Shown in pieces: positions 62,670 through 64,000 of a DNA stretch of 64,000 bases. The position numbers and the translations under genes are program-made. The notes below the pieces were generated by a model. The model was given only the letters and a program-made list of their open reading frames with translations, did not search any database and was not told the origin of the DNA. The number at the start of each line of letters is the position of its first letter. Within the stretch, counting starts at the first letter, position 1. Source of the stretch: JAHFTY01 sp964584785. GTDB lineage: Bacteria > Acidobacteriota > Terriglobia > 20CM-2-55-15. Location: positions 38,487-102,486 of the forward strand of contig CAZPBY010000018.1 in NCBI GenBank assembly GCA_964584785.1, in the 5' to 3' direction.

Positions 62670-62880
62670 GCGCGAAGTTGAACCGGGGGCAGGAGAATTT
62701 CGCGGAACCGGAAGCAAAACGAAATCGCGCCGTAGAACTTTGAAGCGGGCCCGCGAAGCTGTTCCGGGGCGGGGGAATTTCGCGGAACCGGAAGCAAACA
62801 AGAAATCGCGCTTTAAAAACTTTAAAGCGGACCCGCAAAGTTTTCCGGGGGGGGGGGAACAAGCCTTTTCGGGACGGGGT
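62670..62880. other. Degenerate 80-bp repeats with poly-G, probable assembly artefact
   Basis: About 2.5 copies of an imperfect unit with 80-82 base period: CGCGGAACCGGAAGCAAA occurs at 62701 and 62781, and a CCCGCRAAG-TTCCGGGG segment near 62750 and 62832. The last copy contains a run of eleven G. Substitutions and indels are scattered, there is no credible ORF, and right after it a chain-length protein begins in mid-gene. This resembles a badly closed gap, although a diverged natural repeat cannot be excluded. Confidence 0.6.
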
Positions 62881-62897
62881 CGTCTGGCGGCAGAAAC

Positions 62898-63365
62898 TTG
62901 TATGGAAAACTTCAGCAGGAGTTGTTGCGCAATAGGACGGAGGAGCAAGCGTTGCGCGCGCGGCAGGAAACACAAACGGCGAAGCTCGCGGAATTGCAGA
63001 GACGACTCGATGCGCTGGATCGCATTGGGGTCGAGTTCAATCATCTTCAGCAGCAAGTGCAGATGGATGAGCAGAACTATCGGTTTTATCTCACCAAATT
63101 TGAAGAGTCGCGCATCTCCAGCGCAATGGATGCGGAGAAAATCGCCAGTGTTCGCGTGATCGAGCCGGCGGAGCCGCCGAGAAGGCCGGTGAGCTCCAAG
63201 GCAAGATTGAGGTTGGTATTGGGATTGATCTTTGGCGGAGTAGGGGGCGTAGCAATTGCCTTTTTCCTGCACCTGACGAGCGGCCGCTTCGATACCGACG
63301 ATGATGTCGAAGACTATCTTGGATTGCCGGTTCTGGCGTCAATTCCTGAGTTGGATGTGAAGTAA
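62898..63365 (+). CDS. C-terminal part of an exopolysaccharide chain-length determinant (Wzz/GumC-like)
   Basis: 155 residues readable from a TTG at 62898, but the natural protein should be about 450-500 residues, so the N-terminal membrane segment and Wzz domain are missing. What remains is a coiled coil (QETQTAKLAELQRRLDALDRIGVEFNHLQQQVQMDEQNYRFYLTKFEESRIS, GNVR-like), then PAEPPRRPVSSKARL and the second transmembrane helix (about 108-126). The frame is still open a little upstream, into the repeat region. It is followed by a BY-kinase-like gene, the standard partner. Confidence 0.8.
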   Translation: MYGKLQQELLRNRTEEQALRARQETQTAKLAELQRRLDALDRIGVEFNHLQQQVQMDEQNYRFYLTKFEESRISSAMDAEKIASVRVIEPAEPPRRPVSSKARLRLVLGLIFGGVGGVAIAFFLHLTSGRFDTDDDVEDYLGLPVLASIPELDVK

Positions 63366-63452
63366 ATGCGGCAACGGGCTAAAATTTCTTGCGGGCTAAA
63401 GGCAGGCTGGATGATCGTTCAGGCCAGTGAGCTACCAGGAGCAATAGGATTA

Positions 63453-64000
63453 TGAGTCGCTTTCTCAGGGAGCGGAGCGATCTGGAACAATTTTTACAGC
63501 GGGCCGACACGACGGCGGATGAGCGGCAGCGGCTGGCAGAGCCGATCTTTCTTGATGAGCATAAAGCGCGGGATGAGTCGTTGGTCGAGGTTGCGACGCA
63601 TGCAACGGCACGGGAGAGTATCGACCGTTCCGACGAACGTACTTTAGCGGCGCCGGTCGAGGCTCCGCTGCAACCTCGACCCGATGCAGATGCCGCAGGA
63701 TTCGGCAATATACCCATCGAGGACCAATGGGATGAGTTGCTGGCGCACGCTCCTGTCACTCCACCGATGCTCGCCTTGGAGCATTACGAGGCCCTGAAGG
63801 CCAACTTGTGGCCGGACTACTCGGAATCAGCCATGAAAGTCGTCCTATTTGTTGGCGCCTGCGCGGGCAGTGGCACGTCAACCGCGGCCGCCAATTTCGC
63901 AGCCACCTTGGCACAGGAGCTTGACAGCCAGGTATTGTTGATCGATGCGAACGTCAGATCGCGGAACGGGAGCGATTTGATGCGCGCCGATTTGAAAGAG
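63453..64000 (+). CDS. CpsD/BY-kinase-like ATPase of exopolysaccharide export, 3' end outside window
   Basis: 182 residues visible; the frame is open at base 64000. The first 120 residues are hydrophilic and probably disordered; then EHYEALKANLWPDY (the usual pre-domain helix), the Walker A region VLFVGACAGSGTSTAAANFA, and VLLIDANVRSRNGSDL (Walker A' Asp). The Walker A lysine (GKS/T) is Thr here (GSGTST), as in some non-canonical members, so kinase activity is uncertain. It lies 87 bases after the chain-length gene. Confidence 0.8.

Noticed and set aside
62740..63159. 139-residue ORF across the 80-bp repeats
   Set aside because: Reads through probable assembly artefact and then runs in the wrong frame of the chain-length gene.

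Overview
The window looks like one contig or scaffold from an uncultured bacterium, most likely an acidobacterium. GC is fairly high and genes are densely packed on both strands. The 811-residue ADOP/MacB-type orphan permease, paired secreted M16 peptidases, an ECF41 sigma factor, a secreted PQQ dehydrogenase, a tannase-type esterase, a secreted amidohydrolase and a DUF3500-like protein together resemble soil Acidobacteriota. This is inferred from gene content; no rRNA or tRNA gene was seen. Two places look like assembly damage: about 22.29-22.64 kb (N-run plus an Illumina P5 adapter sequence) and about 62.67-62.88 kb (degenerate 80-bp repeats and poly-G).

Layout. 0-1 kb: DAHP synthase (cut by the window edge) behind a Phe/Tyr-rich leader peptide and terminator, a classical attenuator. 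1-11.7 kb: EamA exporter, NtrY/NtrX-type two-component pair, and type IV pilus genes pilB-pilC with the pilS-pilR regulators. 11.8-18.4 kb: DUF3500-like secreted protein, ADOP permease, two-subunit M16 peptidase and a long palindrome. 18.4-24.3 kb: split lysine-ketoglutarate reductase / saccharopine dehydrogenase, osmoprotectant ABC transporter (substrate-binding/permease fusion broken by the assembly), VapBC. 24.6-28.7 kb: ECF41 sigma factor with its FAD oxidoreductase behind a sequence matching the published ECF41 promoter, then vapBC-sirtuin. 28.7-37.3 kb: NDH-2 and ferredoxin-NADP reductase, then secreted hydrolases and a PQQ dehydrogenase. 37.3-42.5 kb: housekeeping operon (M50 protease, trpS, scpA, scpB, rluB, hisC, CoA-binding protein). 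42.5-47.1 kb: membrane spermidine-synthase-like protein, and aspartyl-tRNA synthetase behind a strong T-box candidate. 47-54.3 kb: palindromic repeat, VapBC, rarA, a SpoU methyltransferase, tsaC, DUF218 protein, peptide-binding lipoprotein, MntA with a decayed HepT. 54.3-62.6 kb: nagZ-like, mutS, tandem palindromic repeats, PPi-type phosphofructokinase, tsaB-rimI, DUF465, psd-pssA. 62.9-64 kb: end of an exopolysaccharide chain-length protein and the start of its BY-kinase-like partner.

The most notable signals are regulatory. They are a Phe/Tyr attenuator on the first aromatic-pathway enzyme, a T-box-like leader on aspS whose acceptor bulge fits the discriminator base of tRNA-Asp, an ECF41 autoregulatory promoter, and a perfect palindromic operator in front of vapBC-sir2. 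There are also at least three families of palindromic intergenic elements. I found no CRISPR array, prophage, insertion sequence or obviously new defence system.
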